NCBI GenBank assembly: GCA_045539595.1
Contig: JAZQFQ010000044.1
Span: 1-5,627 of the forward strand
Source of the DNA: SIG701 sp045539595
GTDB lineage: Bacteria > Bacillota > Clostridia > Oscillospirales > CAG-272
Direction of reading: 5' to 3'
DNA: 5,627 bases
Below, in pieces: positions 5,491 to 5,627 of this stretch. Each line of letters opens with the position of its first letter. The stretch's first letter is position 1. Under the pieces are notes generated by a model. It searched no databases. It was not told where the DNA came from and worked only from the letters and a program-made list of their open reading frames with translations. The position numbers were made by a program, and so were the translations under genes.

Positions 5491-5627
5491 ATGAAGAAAA
5501 ATTCTTTCACCCGGAATACCATTTTGATCCTGCTTCTGCTCTGCGTCATCGTGACGCCGTTCGCACGCCATCACGAAAAAGAAGATATACAGACCGACAC
5601 CACGCAAGCGGGGGACATCTCCGTCGA
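5491..5627 (+). CDS. N-terminus of an exported or membrane-anchored protein, partial
   Basis: Forty-five codons are visible before the window ends. The protein starts MKKNSFTR, has a hydrophobic core NTILILLLLCVIVTPFA (9-25), then a charged, hydrophilic stretch RHHEKEDIQTDTTQAGD. This is a classical signal peptide or N-terminal anchor. Cys18 lies inside the hydrophobic core, preceded by leucines rather than by a small residue, so it is not a good lipobox. The ATG at 5491 is chosen because GGGGG (5476-5480) lies 10 bases upstream; an in-frame ATG at 5482 is only 1 base from that site. The function is unknown. Beside an amino-sugar regulator, a solute-binding component or a secreted hydrolase would be plausible, but nothing visible proves either. 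Confidence 0.7.
   Translation, partial: MKKNSFTRNTILILLLLCVIVTPFARHHEKEDIQTDTTQAGDISV

Overview
The window looks like a chromosomal fragment from an anaerobic Bacillota bacterium of the Clostridia type (Lachnospiraceae or Oscillospiraceae-like is my best guess). This rests on strong AGGAGG-type ribosome binding sites, AT-rich intergenic DNA beside GC-rich genes, an AraC regulator of the type common in these bacteria, and an IS3/IS150-group element end. Species cannot be fixed from the sequence alone.

Layout. Positions 1-140 are the right end of an IS3-family insertion sequence: the last 34 codons of its transposase and its terminal inverted repeat. At 141-160 lies what appears to be one surviving arm of a terminator hairpin that the element landed in. 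A three-gene operon on the minus strand, transcribed from right to left, follows: a NagA-like amidohydrolase (4371-3208, GTG start), a 668-residue beta-propeller protein of unknown function (3165-1159) and a NagB-like sugar isomerase/deaminase (1135-170). Gaps of 42 and 23 bp and the lack of internal terminators support one transcript. On the plus strand, diverging from it, is an AraC-family regulator with an N-terminal cupin domain (4541-5392). It is followed by the first 45 codons of an exported or membrane-anchored protein (5491 to the window end).

How it fits together. NagA and NagB normally act in sequence: deacetylation of N-acetylglucosamine-6-phosphate, then deamination and isomerisation to fructose-6-phosphate. 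Here both keep the fold signatures and most catalytic residues, but both differ at positions that contact substrate in the classical enzymes. The NagB-like protein also lacks the classical Asp of the GNDGH motif. The propeller protein has no signal peptide, so it should be cytoplasmic with the two enzymes. My inference is a catabolic locus for a modified or unusual amino sugar, controlled by the divergent AraC protein. The 169-bp divergent control region holds two good sigma-A promoters facing each other with overlapping -10 boxes, a TTGTAA direct repeat spaced 22 bp at the -35 box of the catabolic operon, and a small palindrome over the -35 box of the regulator promoter.
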